The notes below the pieces were generated by a model. The model worked only from the letters and a program-made list of their open reading frames with translations. It ran no database searches and was not told the DNA's origin. Source: Candidatus Ornithospirochaeta avicola (lineage in GTDB: Bacteria; Spirochaetota; Spirochaetia; Sphaerochaetales; Sphaerochaetaceae). From it: a stretch of DNA of 64,000 bases. Below, one piece after another: positions 52,949 to 61,804 of this stretch; position 1 is the stretch's first letter, and every line of letters starts with the position of its first letter. The stretch lies in the NCBI GenBank assembly GCA_019113245.1, contig DXHU01000019.1, forward strand, positions 1 to 64,000, given 5' to 3'. The translations under genes and the position numbers were made by a program.

Positions 52949-53451
52949 TTAATCTTTTCCAGGCGTTTGAATATAGTGCGTTTTGCCTGCTCCGTGTTCA
53001 TTCCTAACACAAAACATGTTTCATCGACAAGATGCGTGAGAGCATTTTCATAAAGCCTTCTCTCCTGCACTGGCAAATCCCTTGTCTTCTGCCTGTTGTA
53101 GAGGATGTTCACTATTGTTGCTACATTTGAAATCGTGCCGCTTTTTAGCATCTGTGCCTGAATGACCTGACGAGCCTTCCAGTCTGAGACCGAGAGATCC
53201 TTTTTTTCTGAAAGCATGGACAAAGCCGCCTCCGTATCCTTCTTCGTGGAGAGCTTTCTAAGTCCCATGTCAGTTGCTGTTGCCACTGGAAGCAGGATAT
53301 TCATATCTAGACTTGGTATGGCTATAACGTAATACTTTCTGGCTTCTCCCTGGATAACCTGCTCTTGTATATCGCTAATGACTCCGACGCCACTTGTCGG
53401 ATAGACAACCCTTTCGCCTATCAGGAAACCTTTGCGGTCTTTGTCTCTCAT
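52945..53451 (-). CDS. carD: CarD-family RNA-polymerase-binding regulator
   Basis: A 168-residue CarD/CdnL protein. The N-terminal Tudor-like domain (GERVVYPTSGVGVISDIQ and YYVIAIPSLDMNILLPV) binds RNA polymerase beta; the helical C-terminal domain (about 70-168) contacts the -10 upstream edge. It leads the operon with ispD and ispF, an arrangement common in spirochaetes. No Shine-Dalgarno: TAAAAT (53465-53460) ends 8 nt before the ATG. Confidence 0.9.
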   Translation of the reverse strand: MRDKDRKGFLIGERVVYPTSGVGVISDIQEQVIQGEARKYYVIAIPSLDMNILLPVATATDMGLRKLSTKKDTEAALSMLSEKKDLSVSDWKARQVIQAQMLKSGTISNVATIVNILYNRQKTRDLPVQERRLYENALTHLVDETCFVLGMNTEQAKRTIFKRLEKIK

Positions 53452-53459
53452 CTGTCAAT

Positions 53460-53536
53460 ATTTTACCACATCCTGGTGAAAAGGGAAGAAAATAAAACCA
53501 TTTGACTCTTTAAAATTCTCATTCTTCATTTATAAT
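53460..53536. promoter_or_regulatory. Divergent carD/malQ promoter region
   Basis: Minus strand: TGTGGTAAAAT, an extended -10, at 53465-53460, 8 nt before carD. Plus strand: TATAAT at 53531-53536, 7 nt before malQ, with a possible TTTAAA -35. Both transcripts would be leaderless. Confidence 0.5.
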
Positions 53537-53543
53537 TGGATTC

Positions 53544-55061
53544 ATGAAGAACGACAGATACACAGGAATCCTTATGCACCCGGTCAGCTTCCCCAGTCCG
53601 TATGCAATTGGCGATATCGGGGATGCAGCTTACCATTTTATCGATGTGATGAATGAGAACAAAGTCAGTCTCTGGCAGGTGCTGCCGCTTGGGCCGACAG
53701 GTTATGGAGACAGCCCTTATGCATCACGCTCCACATTCGCAGGAAACGAGCTCCTGATTGATCTCAAGAGGCTGTATCTTGATGGATATCTTGAACTTGA
53801 GGATATAATGAGTGAACCTGTTGTCACCGAGAGGGTTGACTACGGCAGAGCAAAAGAAATAAAGATGCCTCTTTTAAGGAAAGCAGCATGTGTTTTTCTT
53901 AAGACAGAGAAAAACAGCAGCAGATACAAGGAATTCTGCAGCGAGCATTCATACTGGCTTGAAGATTATGCACTCTATCAGAGCCTTTGCGACAGATATA
54001 ACGACTCAAGATGGTTTTCCATCTGGCCTGAGGATCTGAGAAACAGAAAGAAAAGCGCGCTTGATAAAGCCAAGGCTGAGCTGAAAGAAGAGATGGACAT
54101 ATGGTGTGTCCTGCAGTATTTCTTCTTCTCTCAGTGGAAAAGCCTGAAGGAGTATGCAAACGAAAAGGGCGTAAGAATAATAGGGGACATTCCGATTTTC
54201 GTTGCTCCTGACAGCGCAGATGCGTGGACTAATACAAAGCTTCTGAAGATAGATGAAAGCGGCGAGCAGGAAGCAAGCAGCGGAGTTCCGCCAGATGCCT
54301 TCAGCTCAACAGGACAGCTGTGGGGAAATCCTCTCTACAGATGGGAAGAGCACGAGAAGGAGAATTTCTCATGGTGGATAAAAAGAGTCAGCGCGGCTCT
54401 CAGAATGTGCGATATAGTGAGAATAGACCATTTCAGAGGCTTTGAAGCATGCTGGGAGGTTCCGAAAGGAGAGGAAACAGCTATAAACGGCAAATGGGTC
54501 AAGAGTCCTGGAGAAAAGCTTCTGAAAGCACTGGCTGAAGCGCTTGGAGATGATCTTCCAATCATTGCTGAGGATCTTGGCGTGATTACTCCTGAAGTCG
54601 AGGCTCTTCGTGATTCATTCGGCCTGCCTGGAATGAAGATTCTCCAGTTTGCATTCTCTGTTAATGACTCTGGCGAGCTTGAAAGCGGCAATGCATACCT
54701 TCCTCACAATATTGAGAGAAACTCTGTGGCATATACAGGTACTCATGACAACAACACAACATGCGGTTGGTATAAGGAGCAGAGTGATGCAGTCAAAGAT
54801 GCAGTAAGACGCTATTTTGAGTGCCCTGATGACCAAGTGCCATGGCAGATGATAAGGCATCTGTTGATGAGCAACGCAAAATATGCCGTAATCCCAATGC
54901 AGGACATCCTGATGCTTGATGAGAATGCAAGGATGAATGTTCCTTCCACATGCGGATCTTCAAACTGGTCCTGGAAGATGCCTCAGTGGGGCTATTACGC
55001 TGAAGGATGGTCAAGGCTGCATTATTACAACAAGCTCTATGGAAGAGTGGTGAAGAAGTGA
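53544..55061 (+). CDS. malQ: 4-alpha-glucanotransferase (GH77)
   Basis: A 505-residue amylomaltase moving glucan chains between maltooligosaccharides. GH77 motifs: YGDSPYASRSTFAGN, nucleophile Asp in RIDHFRGF, acid/base Glu in IAEDLG, transition-state Asp in TGTHDNNT. Length is that of the short bacterial type. No ribosome site; the ATG is 7 nt after TATAAT. First gene of malQ-rsmE-thyX-uvrC. Confidence 0.93.
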   Translation: MKNDRYTGILMHPVSFPSPYAIGDIGDAAYHFIDVMNENKVSLWQVLPLGPTGYGDSPYASRSTFAGNELLIDLKRLYLDGYLELEDIMSEPVVTERVDYGRAKEIKMPLLRKAACVFLKTEKNSSRYKEFCSEHSYWLEDYALYQSLCDRYNDSRWFSIWPEDLRNRKKSALDKAKAELKEEMDIWCVLQYFFFSQWKSLKEYANEKGVRIIGDIPIFVAPDSADAWTNTKLLKIDESGEQEASSGVPPDAFSSTGQLWGNPLYRWEEHEKENFSWWIKRVSAALRMCDIVRIDHFRGFEACWEVPKGEETAINGKWVKSPGEKLLKALAEALGDDLPIIAEDLGVITPEVEALRDSFGLPGMKILQFAFSVNDSGELESGNAYLPHNIERNSVAYTGTHDNNTTCGWYKEQSDAVKDAVRRYFECPDDQVPWQMIRHLLMSNAKYAVIPMQDILMLDENARMNVPSTCGSSNWSWKMPQWGYYAEGWSRLHYYNKLYGRVVKK

Positions 55062-55765
55062 ACATAATACTCTTTGACCGTTTAAGTGAGAGTATCCCGC
55101 TCTCTGACAGGAGAGCAGTTCATATTTTAAAGGTCCTTCGCCTGAAAGAAGGGGACAGCTTTTTCTGCGGGGTGGTGAGAGGCAGCTGCTATAAAGCCCG
55201 CATAGACAAAATAACAGCAACTGAGATATTCCTCTCATACTCGGATGAGAAAGAGGATGGTTTTTCCTATCCCCTAACACTCATAATAGGCGAAGTGCGT
55301 CCAATCTGCATGAGGAGGATTTTGAGGGAAGTCACCAGTCTAGGTGCAAGAAAGCTCGTTCTCACTCTCACGGAAAAAGGAGAGAAAAGCTATCATGAAG
55401 CATCTCTTTACAAAAGCGGAGAATACAAGGAGATTCTCGTGGATGGTGCGATGCAGGCCGGGTGTACATATATTCCAGAAGTCATTTTCGCATCCAGCGT
55501 CAAAGAAGCTGTAAAACATGCAGAAAGCGATGAGAAAATACTTCTGGACAACATAATCGGGTCGGTGCGTCTTTCCGATATGACTCTTGAGGGAAAATCA
55601 GTTACAATCGCTATAGGAAGCGAGCGGGGTTTTTCAGATAATGAGAGAAATGCATTCCTCTCATCCGGCTTTACTGCGGCCCTGATTGGTAATAGAATAC
55701 TGAGAACAGAAACGGCATGCGTTGCAGCCACAGCCCTTGCTCTTGAGAGAATGAATATACTTTAG
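55058..55765 (+). CDS. rsmE: 16S rRNA m3U1498 methyltransferase
   Basis: A 235-residue SPOUT methyltransferase. N-terminal PUA-like domain with HILKVLRLKEGD; the knot region IAIGSERGFSDNER and GNRILRTETACVAA is intact. The GTG start at 55058 overlaps the malQ stop by 4 bp (GTGA); the longer frame upstream lies within malQ. Confidence 0.9.
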   Translation: MNIILFDRLSESIPLSDRRAVHILKVLRLKEGDSFFCGVVRGSCYKARIDKITATEIFLSYSDEKEDGFSYPLTLIIGEVRPICMRRILREVTSLGARKLVLTLTEKGEKSYHEASLYKSGEYKEILVDGAMQAGCTYIPEVIFASSVKEAVKHAESDEKILLDNIIGSVRLSDMTLEGKSVTIAIGSERGFSDNERNAFLSSGFTAALIGNRILRTETACVAATALALERMNIL

Positions 55766-55775
55766 GAGATTGCTT

Positions 55776-56594
55776 ATGCATACGTTTGTAGAAGAGGCAG
55801 AAAAGATCCTTGATAAGGAATATCCTGTACTGGATCATGGTTTTGTACGTCTGGTGGATTATCTTGGCTCGGATCAAAGAATCGTGCAGAGCGCGAGAGT
55901 CAGCTATGGAGAGGGAACTAAGACATACCGCCAGGACAAAGGACTTATAAACTACCTTTTGAGAAATGACCATACAAGTCCTTTTGAGCAGGTAGTGTTC
56001 ACTTTTCACGTGAAAATGCCTATTTTCGTTGCACGTCAGTGGGTGCGTCACCGCACAGCAAGAATGAATGAGATTTCAGGCCGCTATTCTGTTATGAAGG
56101 ATGAATGCTATATCCCCTCTTCAGATCACATTGCTCTTCAGAGCGAGGACAACAAGCAGGGAAGAAAAAATGAGCCTGTTGATGAGGTGACAGCAGAGGC
56201 TGTGAAGGAAATGCTTTCTCAGGAGCAGAAGATGATTTTCGAGAATTATCATAAGTTACTCGATATGGGAATTGCTAGAGAGATTTCAAGAATCGATCTC
56301 CCTCTTTCGCTTTATACAGAATTCTATTGGCAGATCGACCTGCATAACCTCTTCCATTTCCTCGCACTCCGTCTTGATTCTCATGCTCAGTATGAAATCA
56401 GGGTATATGCTGAGGTCATCCTTGATATAATCAGCAAGGTCTGTCCGATTGCAACTGAGGCCTTCATCAATCACAAGAAGGATGGTGTGAGCCTTTCTGC
56501 GAAGGAAAAAGATGCTGTCAAAGCACTTCTGGAAGGAAAGGAGATTCCGCTGGAAGGAAGGGAGAAGGAAATCTTCCTGGAGAAACTTAAATAA
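55776..56594 (+). CDS. thyX: Flavin-dependent thymidylate synthase
   Basis: A 272-residue FAD-dependent enzyme making dTMP from dUMP. The ThyX motif RHR-x7-S is present (RHRTARMNEISGRYS). Also DHTSPFEQVVFTFHVK and LRLDSHAQYEIRVYAE. TAGGAG overlaps the rsmE stop and sets the ATG at 55776. No ThyA in the window; the dCMP deaminase at 2.9 kb could feed it. Confidence 0.93.
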   Translation: MHTFVEEAEKILDKEYPVLDHGFVRLVDYLGSDQRIVQSARVSYGEGTKTYRQDKGLINYLLRNDHTSPFEQVVFTFHVKMPIFVARQWVRHRTARMNEISGRYSVMKDECYIPSSDHIALQSEDNKQGRKNEPVDEVTAEAVKEMLSQEQKMIFENYHKLLDMGIAREISRIDLPLSLYTEFYWQIDLHNLFHFLALRLDSHAQYEIRVYAEVILDIISKVCPIATEAFINHKKDGVSLSAKEKDAVKALLEGKEIPLEGREKEIFLEKLK

Positions 56595-56597
56595 AAA

Positions 56598-58376
56598 ATG
56601 ACGGCCAGGGATTATGCCAGAGCGATGCCGGATAACCCCGGCTGCTACCTGATGAAGGACAAGGATGACAAGGTCATCTATGTCGGAAAAGCAAGGAACC
56701 TGAAAAAAAGAGTCAATCAGTATTTTCTTCCCAACCGGGACATGAAGACGACTGCCCTGGTTGAGAAGATTGACCATATTGACTACATAATAACTGGAAA
56801 CGAGTATGAGGCACTTGTCCTTGAGAACAATCTCATAAAGAAATACAGTCCTCATTACAACATCCTTTTAAAGGATGGCAAGAGCTATCCTCTCATCAGA
56901 ATAACCAATGAAAAATATCCTCAGATTTTCAAGACCAGAAGGATAATAAAGGACGGAAGTCGCTATTTTGGGCCATATCCCAACGCAAAAGCCCTGAATG
57001 AGTACATCGAAATCATAAACAAGGCTTTCCCGCTCAGAAGATGCTCATTTTCTCAGTTTTCTGCCCATAAGGCATGCCTATATTATCATATGGGACAGTG
57101 CTCAGCGCCATGTGAGGAGAAGATAAACGAGAAGGAATATTCCAAATACATAAAGGCCGTTGAGAGCTTTTTATCCGGTGATGACAATTCGATGATCAGC
57201 CAGATTGAGAGTGAGATGAAAAAAGCTGCCTCTTCTCTCGATTTTGAGACTGCCGCAAAGAAGAGGGATATTCTTGAAGTTTTAAAGAGCATGCAGGTCA
57301 ATCAGATGGTCGAGAGCGTGGATGATACGGAAAGCAGGGATTATGTTGCCATCCAGATGAGAAGTTATCTGTGCACAGTATCAATCATGCAGTTCCGTTC
57401 TGGAATTTTGATTGGCAAGGCCCTTTACCGCTCAGAAAGCCTTGGAGATGAGACAGAGACACTCTTTTCATTTTTAATGCAGTATTATGGTGATGGAGAG
57501 AATCTCCCGCATGAAATCTATGTTTCACATGAAATCGATGCCCCTCTTTTATGCAAATATTTTGAGAGCCAGTTCAAGAAGAAGATAAACATCACTCTTG
57601 CCCGGGAAGGAAAGCATTACAGAATACTGCGCCTTGCAGATGAGAATGCGAGCAGGGATATCGAAAAAAGGCTCAAGGAGACTGACAATACAGCACAGAT
57701 GGAAAGGCTGATGGAAGTTCTTTCCCTTCCTCGTCTTCCGCGCCATATAGAAGGTTTTGACATAGCGCAGCTTAACGGCAAATATACAGTAAGCTCTCTT
57801 ATAGTGTTCATTGACGGCAAACCGAGCGTGAAGGACTACAGGCATTTCTCAATCAGGAGCCTGGATGGGAAGATTGATGATTTTGAATCCATGAGAGAAG
57901 CCACTACAAGACGTTATCAGAGGCTGATCAATGAGAAGGCAGAACTGCCGGATCTTGTCATGATAGATGGAGGAAAAGGGCAGGTGAATGCTGTTTATGA
58001 GGTTTTCTGTTCTCTGGGAATTGAGAAGAAGGTCGCCCTCATAGGTCTTGCAAAGGAAAAGGAGACTCTTGTTCCTCCCCTGGGCGGAGAAAACATAGTC
58101 CTTGCTCATTCAGATGAGGGCCTGAGGCTTTTGATTTCTGTACGCGATGAATGCCACCGTTTTGCCACATCATTCAATCAGAGGATGAGGAGCCGCGAGG
58201 CATCTTTTTCTCTTCTCAAGTCAATTGAAGGCATGGGAGAAAAGAGGAGCCAGAAGATTATGAAGACATTCGGGTCTGTCGAGGCAATATTATCACTCTC
58301 TGCAAAGGAACTTGCAAAGAAAGGTGGAATACCACTTCCCGTTGCTGAAAGGATTCTTCATAAACTCAATTTCTGA
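56598..58376 (+). CDS. uvrC: UvrABC excinuclease subunit C
   Basis: A 592-residue repair nuclease. GIY-YIG domain 1-90 (NPGCYLMKD...VIYVGKARNLKKRV), a cysteine cluster near 155-175 (CSFSQ...CLYYHMGQCSAPC), UVR motif about 205-235, RNase-H-like domain (GFDIAQLNGK, MIDGGKGQ, HRFATSFNQ) and C-terminal helix-hairpin-helix (IEGMGEKRSQKIMKTFGS). Last gene of the malQ operon. Its 3' end overlaps convergent holA by 19 bp. Confidence 0.94.
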   Translation: MTARDYARAMPDNPGCYLMKDKDDKVIYVGKARNLKKRVNQYFLPNRDMKTTALVEKIDHIDYIITGNEYEALVLENNLIKKYSPHYNILLKDGKSYPLIRITNEKYPQIFKTRRIIKDGSRYFGPYPNAKALNEYIEIINKAFPLRRCSFSQFSAHKACLYYHMGQCSAPCEEKINEKEYSKYIKAVESFLSGDDNSMISQIESEMKKAASSLDFETAAKKRDILEVLKSMQVNQMVESVDDTESRDYVAIQMRSYLCTVSIMQFRSGILIGKALYRSESLGDETETLFSFLMQYYGDGENLPHEIYVSHEIDAPLLCKYFESQFKKKINITLAREGKHYRILRLADENASRDIEKRLKETDNTAQMERLMEVLSLPRLPRHIEGFDIAQLNGKYTVSSLIVFIDGKPSVKDYRHFSIRSLDGKIDDFESMREATTRRYQRLINEKAELPDLVMIDGGKGQVNAVYEVFCSLGIEKKVALIGLAKEKETLVPPLGGENIVLAHSDEGLRLLISVRDECHRFATSFNQRMRSREASFSLLKSIEGMGEKRSQKIMKTFGSVEAILSLSAKELAKKGGIPLPVAERILHKLNF

Positions 58377-59395
58377 TAGAACTCCAGTTCTTCAGTTCTG
58401 CCTGAGTTTACAATTGTGTTGTAAATTATCCTCTCAAATGCGCTCTTGCTGTCAGGTGAGCTTTTCAATTCTGCATCTGATGAAATCAGATAGTTTATTA
58501 TGCTCTTTATCTCATCTGCCGTGTAATTCTGGCATGCCTTTGAAACAGCATTCCTTCTTCTGTAATTTGAAATTCCGCGCTGGGATGCAAATGATGATGT
58601 GCTTATTATCTCGACATCGTTTTTCAATATGCTGTCAAGGCTTTCTTTCTTTGTCCTGCTTATCTCAAGTGCGTTCTCAGCTGCCTTGAACTCATTTGTC
58701 ACAACACTCAAGGCGGCAACTAGACGCATGCTGTCTTCAAGCGCGATTGATGAAAGGGATAAAAGCGCGTTCTCAAGATCCTTTTCTGCAATGCGTGCAA
58801 AAAGAGTGTAACCGTTTTCTCCTTTCTGCCTTCTTAAAACGGCACTTACATCATCGCTGGAGATGCTGTTCTTTCCCTTCTGGCGGTAATACAGTGCAAT
58901 AAGCGAGATTGCAGAGCGCATTTCGGCCTTGTTGTTGTCTACAGAAAAGAGAAGCTCATCAATTCCATCATCTAAGATGGAAACCTCGTATTTTGCAAAT
59001 TCCTGCTTCACCCAGCGGATCTTGTTGCTGTCAAACTCCTCAAAGAATATCTTGCTCTCGATTTCCTTATTCTTGAAAGGGGAGAATGTGTCAGAGGAAA
59101 GAAGGAGAAGGAGTACATCCTCACTTCCGGTTTTAATGAAGGTGGATACAATCCTTTCTATCTGTGCGCTCTTCTTCATCTCTTCCAGATGTTTGACTGT
59201 CACGAATTTTGATGAAGAAAAAAGACCTGCCTGGTTTATCTCCTCATCAAGAGAGGCTTCTATATCCTCTGTCGCATAAAGATTCACCGTCTCTGCATCC
59301 GGGTGCGCTGAAAAGAATTCACTCTTTATTTTCCTGATCTCATCGTCCTTGTTTCCTTCCTCGGGACCAAGGAGCATAATAACTTTTCCGCTCAA
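58358..59395 (-). CDS. holA: DNA polymerase III delta subunit
   Basis: A 345-residue clamp-loader subunit. It begins VIMLLGPEEGNKDDEIRKIK, the usual delta N-terminus, followed by AGLFSSSKFVTVKHLEEM; the helical C-terminal collar domain (ISNYRRRNAVSKACQNYT, about 265-345) is recognisable. Delta lacks a working ATPase site, as here. It overlaps the LexA-like gene by 4 bp. Confidence 0.85.
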   Translation of the reverse strand: MSGKVIMLLGPEEGNKDDEIRKIKSEFFSAHPDAETVNLYATEDIEASLDEEINQAGLFSSSKFVTVKHLEEMKKSAQIERIVSTFIKTGSEDVLLLLLSSDTFSPFKNKEIESKIFFEEFDSNKIRWVKQEFAKYEVSILDDGIDELLFSVDNNKAEMRSAISLIALYYRQKGKNSISSDDVSAVLRRQKGENGYTLFARIAEKDLENALLSLSSIALEDSMRLVAALSVVTNEFKAAENALEISRTKKESLDSILKNDVEIISTSSFASQRGISNYRRRNAVSKACQNYTADEIKSIINYLISSDAELKSSPDSKSAFERIIYNTIVNSGRTEELEFYQKLSL

Positions 59396-59943
59396 AGCAC
59401 TTTCCTCACAATCAAAAGAAGTCTTCCCTTTATTTCTACACTATATGAGGCGATTTTTCCAATGCTGTCGTTTTCCGGAATCAGATCCACAGATCCTTCC
59501 GGACGGCGATAAAAGCGCCTTATATAAAGCTCATCAGAAAGCTTTGCCAGTACAATGTCCCCGTTTTTCAGCTCTGATAAATCTGAACCAAAGATTGCTG
59601 TGTCTCCTCGCTTTATTCCGCCTCCGGACATGTCATCGGAAAAAACCTTTATTGCAAAGGAGGATGCAGGGATAGATGGAACATAGATGAATTCATTGCT
59701 GTCATAAAACGGCACCCTGATGCAGAACAGCCCATTCCTTTCATCCTTGCTCAGGCGGTAGGCCCTTCCATCTTTTTCAAGAAAGCCTTTTTCAATAAGG
59801 CTCTTCATGCTCTGATACACGCTTGACTTTGAGCGGGAGAGGAGATGTGAGAGTTTTTCAAGGTGAGGATAGCAGCCTTCTTCTGCAAGGTATTCCTTTA
59901 TGGCGGATAAAAGAGCTTCCTGTTTTTTTGTTATCTTAATCAC
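59392..59943 (-). CDS. LexA-fold repressor lacking the self-cleavage dyad
   Basis: A 183-residue protein with LexA architecture: a winged helix-turn-helix at 1-65 (LSRSKSSVYQSMKSLIEKGFL) and an S24-type domain at 75-183. Where LexA has GDSM, this reads SDDM, so the catalytic Ser becomes Asp104. Where LexA has TVKRF, this reads YIRRF, so the Lys becomes Arg142. No Ala-Gly cleavage site is seen in the linker. The dimer fold (GGGIKRGDTAIF, LKNGDIVLAKL) is otherwise kept. It is probably a stable repressor that responds to something other than RecA. Third gene in hprK-HPr-(this)-holA, 4-bp overlaps on both sides. Confidence 0.75.
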   Translation of the reverse strand: MIKITKKQEALLSAIKEYLAEEGCYPHLEKLSHLLSRSKSSVYQSMKSLIEKGFLEKDGRAYRLSKDERNGLFCIRVPFYDSNEFIYVPSIPASSFAIKVFSDDMSGGGIKRGDTAIFGSDLSELKNGDIVLAKLSDELYIRRFYRRPEGSVDLIPENDSIGKIASYSVEIKGRLLLIVRKVL

Positions 59944-60203
59944 TTTTCGAATTTGGAGGAAAAGAGAGCGCAGATAGCATCAGCTGCCTCACTTTCATCC
60001 TCTCCCTCCGTTATGAGAGTGAGTCTGGTCTTATATGTTGCACCAAGCGTTATTATTCCCATGATGCTCTTGGCGTTTATCTTCATGTCCTCTTTTTCAA
60101 TCATGACAGAGCATTTGAATGTGCTTGCTGTCTGTGCAATTAGGGATGCCGGGCGTGCATGTATTCCCGCTCTTGTTGGAACAATCAACTCTCGTTTTAT
60201 CAT
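59940..60203 (-). CDS. ptsH: Phosphocarrier protein HPr
   Basis: An 87-residue HPr. The active-site His is in AGIHARPAS (His15) and the regulatory Ser in NAKSIMGI (Ser46), so both enzyme-I and HPr-kinase phosphorylation are possible. It overlaps hprK by 4 bp. No enzyme I gene is in the window; in spirochaetes this pair often serves regulation. Confidence 0.92.
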   Translation of the reverse strand: MIKRELIVPTRAGIHARPASLIAQTASTFKCSVMIEKEDMKINAKSIMGIITLGATYKTRLTLITEGEDESEAADAICALFSSKFEK

Positions 60204-61177
60204 TTTTTATCCGTATTGTAATAAAGTTTTCTCGCAGCCTGGCTCTCAAGCCATTTCAGAACGGACTGATCGAATTCCTTTGAAGAATAATAGCCGAGCT
60301 TCTTCAGTCTCTCGTTTCTTGCTGCAGTCTCAATCAGAGAAGGAATATTCCTTCCTGGGGAAACAGGGAATACTACCTGGGGAATGGTTATTCCCATTAT
60401 CGTGCATGTATCCTGATCTCCAAGTCGGTCATAGTTCTTCTTCTCATCCCATTTTTCAAGTCTCACTGAAAGCTGTACCTGTTTTTTCTCCCTGATTGCA
60501 CCGACTCCGAACAGCGTCTGGAGATTGATTATTCCTATTCCTCTTATCTCCATGTGGTGTGCAAGCATCGGATTTTCTCCGCTTCCGATAAGATAGTTGT
60601 CAGAAAGCTTCCTTATTTTCACTGTGTCGTCGCTTATAAGGCGGTGTCCGCGCTCTATGAGCTCAAGTGCGGTCTCGCTTTTGCCAATTCCGCTGTCTCC
60701 TGTGATGAGTATCCCGATGCCATACACTTCAACAAGAACTCCGTGAATGGTCTGGCTCTGTGCAAACACTTCATCAAGCAGAGCATAGGCCCTGCGCGAG
60801 AATGTCGCGCTTTCAAGCGGGGTAGTAAGCACTGCAGTTGCATTCTTCTCGGCAAGATCTACAAACTGCTCAGACGGCTTTGCTCCTCCGATGAATATGA
60901 GGCACGGGATATTGTATGAGAAAAGCTTATGGATGTTCTCCCATTCATTTTTTTCCTCAAGCAGCTGCAGATAGCTCTGCTCTCCGCGTCCGAAAAGCTG
61001 TATGCTGTCTGATGAGAAATCGACAAAGTATCCCGCGAGGGCAAGGCCCGGGCGGCTTATCTTCTCTGTGGGTATTTCACGGCTCAGTCCGCTGCGCCCT
61101 GCTATGCATTTAAGCTGCAGGTGATTATGTTCCTTCAAATCCAGATCTAGTAAATCTAGGACAGTGAATCTTTTCAT
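60200..61177 (-). CDS. hprK: HPr kinase/phosphorylase
   Basis: A 325-residue bifunctional enzyme that phosphorylates HPr on Ser46 and removes that phosphate. P-loop GDSGIGKSETALELIERGH followed by LISDDTV; the HprK signature EIRGIGIINLQTLFG and the C-terminal PVSPGRNIPSLIETAARN are present. The start is the ATG at 61177: it lies 7 nt after TATAAT and has no ribosome site; the frame extending further upstream would precede the promoter. First gene of the four-gene operon. Confidence 0.93.
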   Translation of the reverse strand: MKRFTVLDLLDLDLKEHNHLQLKCIAGRSGLSREIPTEKISRPGLALAGYFVDFSSDSIQLFGRGEQSYLQLLEEKNEWENIHKLFSYNIPCLIFIGGAKPSEQFVDLAEKNATAVLTTPLESATFSRRAYALLDEVFAQSQTIHGVLVEVYGIGILITGDSGIGKSETALELIERGHRLISDDTVKIRKLSDNYLIGSGENPMLAHHMEIRGIGIINLQTLFGVGAIREKKQVQLSVRLEKWDEKKNYDRLGDQDTCTIMGITIPQVVFPVSPGRNIPSLIETAARNERLKKLGYYSSKEFDQSVLKWLESQAARKLYYNTDKK

Positions 61178-61184
61178 AAAGAGA

Positions 61185-61190
61185 ATTATA
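61185..61190 (-). promoter_or_regulatory. -10 box of hprK, leaderless type
   Basis: TATAAT on the minus strand, ending 7 nt before the hprK ATG. The -35 region is poor. Confidence 0.5.
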
Positions 61191-61260
61191 GCATAAGTGA
61201 AAAATTTTTGTGCACTTGAGAAAAATGAGAGGCTCATATATCATCAGGTGGGAAAACAGT

Positions 61261-61755
61261 ATGGCAGATCTGAGAATAATTACAACTGGCGGAACATTTG
61301 ACAAGCTTTATGATGCTATAAAGGGAGATCTCACCTTCAGAGAAAGCCAGCTCCCCAGAATCCTTATAAACTCCAGGCTCGGCATTGAGTGCCGTCTTGA
61401 AGGTCCTCTTGCAAAGGACAGCCTCTATATGAGCGATGAGGACAGAAAGAATATATTGAGATATGTTGAGGCAAGCGTGGAAAAGCGCATTGTGGTCATC
61501 CATGGCACTGACACGATGTGCGAGACAGCAAAAGTTGTCGCCGCAGGGGATATCAAGGACAAGACTGTAGTATTCACAGGTGCCATGATTCCTTATTCGC
61601 TTGAGAACAGCGATGCGGAGTTCAATCTGGGCTTTGCAGTCTCTTCTGCTCTTCTTTTGAAGAGTGGAGTGTACATTGCCATGAACGGACGCATCTTTGA
61701 TTATGACAATGTCAGGAAGAATAGGGAAAAGGGGATTTTCGAAGAGATAATGTGA
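61261..61755 (+). CDS. Asparaginase N-terminal-domain protein
   Basis: A 164-residue protein equal to only the N-terminal domain of type-I/II L-asparaginase. TTGGTFDK and VIHGTDTMCETAK carry the nucleophile Thr and the Thr-Asp pair. The C-terminal domain that completes the active site in full-length enzymes (about 330 residues) is missing. Single-domain proteins of this kind exist as a family of unknown activity. AGGTGG sets the start at 61261. Monocistronic. Confidence 0.75.
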   Translation: MADLRIITTGGTFDKLYDAIKGDLTFRESQLPRILINSRLGIECRLEGPLAKDSLYMSDEDRKNILRYVEASVEKRIVVIHGTDTMCETAKVVAAGDIKDKTVVFTGAMIPYSLENSDAEFNLGFAVSSALLLKSGVYIAMNGRIFDYDNVRKNREKGIFEEIM

Positions 61756-61763
61756 AGTAAATA

Positions 61764-61782
61764 CGCCCAGGTATTCTGGGCG
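61764..61782. terminator. Hairpin between convergent genes
   Basis: CGCCCAG/CTGGGCG stem with a 5-nt loop between the asparaginase-like gene and hpf. There is no strong T run on either side, so the terminator function is uncertain. Confidence 0.45.
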
Positions 61783-61804
61783 CATCAGGATATTATAGAG
61801 GTTT

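Noticed and set aside
59392-59943. Ordinary SOS repressor LexA
   Set aside because: The Ser-Lys dyad and the Ala-Gly cleavage site are missing, so the name lexA is not given.
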